This document shows positions 13,945 to 16,258 of a stretch of DNA of 16,258 nt, in pieces. This DNA comes from Ornithoclostridium faecigallinarum (GTDB lineage: Bacteria > Bacillota > Clostridia > Christensenellales > UBA3700), in contig DVOI01000011.1 of NCBI GenBank assembly GCA_018713665.1, positions 1 through 16,258 of the forward strand, written 5' to 3'. Under the pieces are notes generated by a model. The model was not told the origin of the DNA, searched no databases, and was given only the letters and a program-made list of their open reading frames with translations. Both the position numbers and the translations under genes were made by a program. Within the stretch, counting starts at the first letter, position 1. The number at the start of each line of letters is the position of its first letter.

Positions 13945-15255
13945 TTATTCTTTTTCCTTTTTGCTGCGCTTGAGCAATGCCGTCTGAGCGCCGCTCTTGG
14001 GAAGTCTCACGATGAATTTTGTGTATGTCGACCCGTCGCTGTCGCACTCTATCTCGCCGTCGTGATTCATCACTATGTTTTTGGCGAGCGACAGTCCCAA
14101 TCCGAAACTGCCTGCGGCGGCGCTCTGCGTGCGCGCGTTGTCCACGCGATAGAAGCGATCGAAGATCTTTGTCAAATGCTCCTTTGCAATGCCCGTGCCG
14201 TAGTTGGTGAACACCGCGTTCACTCCGCGCTTGTCCGACTTCATCTCGACGTCGATTCTGCCCTTTTCGGGCGTATATTTGAGCGCGTTATCCATCAATA
14301 TGTTGAACAGCCGCTCCACTTGTTTTGCATAGCAATTGAGAGTTATCGCCGGCGAGATGTGCTGGGTCAGTTCTATGTTCTTCTCAAAACATCTCGCTTC
14401 GAAACTGAGCAGCGTGCCGTCCAGCATCTCGGACAGATTCTCTTCCGTCTTCACGCCCGTAGTTTGGCTGTCCGCGCGGAACAATTCGAGCATATCGGTG
14501 ATCAGCGCGCTCATTCTCGCCAATTGCGCGTCGACGTTTTCAATCCAATGCTCGTTTTCCGCAACGGTCGCGCCGGGGTCGGACTTGATCAAATACATGT
14601 TCGCGCCTATGATTGCGAGCGGCGTTTTGAGCTCGTGCGACGCGTCGGCGACCAGCTGTTTTTGCTGCTCGTACGACTGTTTGACCGGAGCGATAATCTG
14701 CCTCGACACCAACTGTCCGAAGATGTAGAGCAGCACCAGGCAGAAAAGATAAATCACCGCGGTCGTCACGCCCGAATTGATCAAATCGGCGCGGTCGTCC
14801 GTCCAGTCGTAGACCGAATAGACGGTGACGCTCTCCCTCTCGGCGTTGCCCAATGTGATCTGCCTGTGCGCGCGGAAGTACCTGCCGTCGATCTCGAAGT
14901 CGGCATTCTCGTCCTCGATGTCGTCCAGCACGTTCAATATTCCGTTCATTTCGTTCTCGTTGAGATCGTCGGCATTGAAAGAGTAGACGCCTGCGGCGGG
15001 GTTTCCGGTCACCTTGACGATGATCATACACGAATTGCGCGCGAGCCACGATTGGATCTCGTCCTCTTCGGACGTCGGGAACGGCGAGCGCTCGAGCGCC
15101 TCGGACAGCCTCTCGTCGATCGACACGTCCGTCTGCACGACGTTGGACGCGAAGATGACGCCGTACGCCAAAAGCAAAAACAGACCGCCCACCGCGACGA
15201 AGATCGCGATGAACCGCCTGCGCAATTTGTCAAGAGCCCTGTCCTGCGCGGTCAT
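13945..15255 (-). CDS. Sensor histidine kinase
   Basis: A 436-residue membrane sensor kinase that phosphorylates the OmpR-type regulator encoded just upstream. One helix lies at about 15-37, then an extracellular sensor of roughly 120 acidic residues (38-158), and a second helix at about 162-184. There is no clear HAMP domain; only a short linker leads to the HisKA box D-A-S-H207-E-L-K-T-P-L-A. The catalytic domain has the N box L-M-D-N323-A-L-K-Y, the G1 box N351-Y-G-T-G-I (Asn where Asp is usual, as in many Gram-positive kinases), F-D-R-F-Y-R and the G2 box G-S-F-G-L-G-L-S-L-A-K. The tail is rich in Lys/Glu. Its ATG overlaps the regulator's stop (TAATG), with AAGGG just upstream, so translation is coupled. 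The signal sensed is unknown. Confidence 0.95.
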   Translation of the reverse strand: MTAQDRALDKLRRRFIAIFVAVGGLFLLLAYGVIFASNVVQTDVSIDERLSEALERSPFPTSEEDEIQSWLARNSCMIIVKVTGNPAAGVYSFNADDLNENEMNGILNVLDDIEDENADFEIDGRYFRAHRQITLGNAERESVTVYSVYDWTDDRADLINSGVTTAVIYLFCLVLLYIFGQLVSRQIIAPVKQSYEQQKQLVADASHELKTPLAIIGANMYLIKSDPGATVAENEHWIENVDAQLARMSALITDMLELFRADSQTTGVKTEENLSEMLDGTLLSFEARCFEKNIELTQHISPAITLNCYAKQVERLFNILMDNALKYTPEKGRIDVEMKSDKRGVNAVFTNYGTGIAKEHLTKIFDRFYRVDNARTQSAAAGSFGLGLSLAKNIVMNHDGEIECDSDGSTYTKFIVRLPKSGAQTALLKRSKKEKE

Positions 15256-15935
15256 TACCCTTGCGGCGCGGACATCTTGTACCCCACGCCGCGCACCGAG
15301 GTCAGCACGACGTCGCTGCCCAAAAAGCCCAGCTTCTTGCGCAAAAACGACATATATACCTCGAGATTGTTGGATTCGAAATCACAATTGAACCCCCACG
15401 CCTTGTTGATGAGTTCATCCTTTGTGTACACCGCGCCCGGATTGGAGAAAAAGCACAGCGCCAGCTCGTACTCTTTGCCCGACAGGGCGATGCTCTTGCC
15501 TCCGCACGACAGCTTGTATTCCTTAATGTTGAGAGTGGTGTTGCCCACTTTGAGTTCGTTTCCGACAGAGTCTCCGCGCCTGCGCCTTGTGATCGCACGC
15601 AGCCTCGCGGTGAGCTCGTCCATCGAAAACGGCTTGGTCATATAGTCGTCCGCGCCGATGTCCAGCCCCTTTACCTTGTCCTCGACCGACGCGAGCGCGG
15701 TCAGCATGATGATCGGCGTCTTGATATCCGCCGCGCGCAGCTTTTTGACGGCGGTGTAGCCGTCCATCACCGGCATCATGATGTCCATGATGATCACGTC
15801 ATAGTCGCCGACAAGCCCCATACGATAGCCCTCTTCGCCGTCATAGGCGCACTCGACCAAGCATTGATTCTTCTTGAGCAGCGACGCGATTGCTTCGGAC
15901 ATCTGCACTTCGTCTTCGACAAGCAATATCTTCAT
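15255..15935 (-). CDS. OmpR/PhoB-type response regulator
   Basis: A 226-residue DNA-binding regulator. The receiver domain (1-~118) has the acidic pocket E7-D8, phospho-acceptor D51 in I-I-M-D-I-M-M-P, T79 and K101-P. A basic linker R-R-R-R precedes the winged-helix effector (about 127-222). This contains L-S-G-K-E-Y-E-L-A-L, the N-N-L-E-V-Y-M-S-F-L-R-K-K-L recognition-helix region and the closing wing V-R-G-V-G-Y-K-M. It should bind tandem direct repeats once phosphorylated by the adjacent kinase. The ATG is preceded by GGAGTGAGTC. It is the first gene of the operon. The targets are not identified; the phased TTTAC repeats before the GPH fusion are one candidate, as speculation. Confidence 0.96.
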   Translation of the reverse strand: MKILLVEDEVQMSEAIASLLKKNQCLVECAYDGEEGYRMGLVGDYDVIIMDIMMPVMDGYTAVKKLRAADIKTPIIMLTALASVEDKVKGLDIGADDYMTKPFSMDELTARLRAITRRRRGDSVGNELKVGNTTLNIKEYKLSCGGKSIALSGKEYELALCFFSNPGAVYTKDELINKAWGFNCDFESNNLEVYMSFLRKKLGFLGSDVVLTSVRGVGYKMSAPQG

Positions 15936-15955
15936 GACTCACTCCATTCGTTCGA

Positions 15956-15975
15956 TATGTGTACAGCGCCACATA
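15956..15975. promoter_or_regulatory. Inverted repeat in the leader of the response regulator
   Basis: TATGTG-N8-CACATA: six-base perfect arms, about 20 bases before the ATG of the response regulator and downstream of its likely -10. It may be an operator or a leader hairpin. Short arms make chance occurrence possible. Confidence 0.35.
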
Positions 15976-15996
15976 CTCGACTCTTTTGCATGTTTG

Positions 15997-16006
15997 ATTA
16001 TATAAT
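15997..16006 (-). promoter_or_regulatory. -10 region of the two-component operon
   Basis: On the minus strand TATAAT at 16002-15997, within the self-complementary ATTATATAAT. No good -35 lies 16-18 bases upstream (GTTTAA/GGTTTA type hexamers), so the promoter may need an activator. The leader would be about 55 bases. Confidence 0.5.
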
Positions 16007-16020
16007 AAAATCAAAGCATT

Positions 16021-16258
16021 AAACCTATATTAATTGCGCGCAAAAAATAAAATTTGTTCATCTTGAACGTCGTTTCGCCCGCCGAAGAAAATTTTTTGAA
16101 AAATTTTTCGATTTTAATGCGCCTTTAAGTCTGCCGCCATATAATGAAGGCACAAAAACAAGCCCCCCTGAGCGAAGTAGAGCCGGAGTAACACACAAAG
16201 ACTTCTTCCAAACACCTATTATAAACACTCCTCTTAATCTCCCTCTACTGAGCAAACC
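16021..16258. other. AT-rich non-coding end region, possible dispersed repeat
   Basis: No gene is supported. A TTG-started minus-strand frame of 65 codons exists, but it has no family resemblance and a Lys/Arg-rich low-complexity end. Visible structures are GTTCA-TCT-TGAAC (16056-16068), followed on the minus strand by a T-rich run ending TTTTTTGCG, and AAAATTTTT-TG-AAAAATTTT (16088-16107), a nine-base-arm palindrome. A TATAAT at 16140-16145 (plus strand) has no matching -35. From about 16150 the base composition changes to C/A-rich with a C6 run and CTGAGCGAAGTAGAGCC. The look is of an intergenic repeat family. Confidence 0.4.

Noticed and set aside
16058..16255. 65-codon minus-strand frame at the window end
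   Set aside because: TTG start, no clear RBS, product unlike any family and ending in basic low-complexity residues across an AT palindrome.

Overview
The window looks like chromosome from an uncultured, fairly GC-rich Gram-positive of the Clostridia, probably a gut commensal. The signs are AGGAGG-type ribosome binding sites, sigma-A style promoters (TTGACx / TATAAT), short lipoprotein signal peptides ending in A-A-C, a clostridial-type MATE exporter, a cytoplasmic family-3 beta-glucosidase and a GPH sugar symporter. The lineage is an inference; there is no rRNA or other marker here. I found no tRNA, rRNA, CRISPR array, transposase or phage gene. Eleven protein genes are supported and fill most of the DNA.

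Left part (1-5.3 kb). A minus-strand group runs nitroreductase -> membrane wHTH/zinc-ribbon protein -> PI-PLC-like lipoprotein. The last gene has its own strong promoter and ends at a UUCG-loop terminator. Divergent from it is a MATE exporter whose promoter places the predicted transcription start on the ATG (possible leaderless mRNA). It converges on guaB (IMP dehydrogenase), with a shared hairpin between them.

Middle (5.3-12.7 kb). This is a carbohydrate region. It holds a GH3 beta-glucosidase, a small lipoprotein on the other strand, a roughly 350-bp regulatory intergenic stretch, and a 935-residue protein that joins a complete 12-TM GPH sugar:cation symporter to a metallophosphoesterase and an Ig/FN3-like tail. 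A HAD phosphatase of the beta-phosphoglucomutase type overlaps its 3' end. A reasonable reading is import of a glycoside or sugar derivative, dephosphorylation or phosphodiester cleavage at the membrane, HAD phosphatase/mutase action and GH3 hydrolysis. The substrate cannot be read from the sequence. The transporter-phosphoesterase fusion is the most unusual thing in the window.

Right part (12.7-16.3 kb). An orphan protein with a PD-(D/E)XK-like core has a 16-bp palindrome at its predicted transcription start. Next is an OmpR-type response regulator / histidine kinase operon with stop-start overlap (TAATG). The last ~250 bp have no convincing gene and may be a dispersed repeat.
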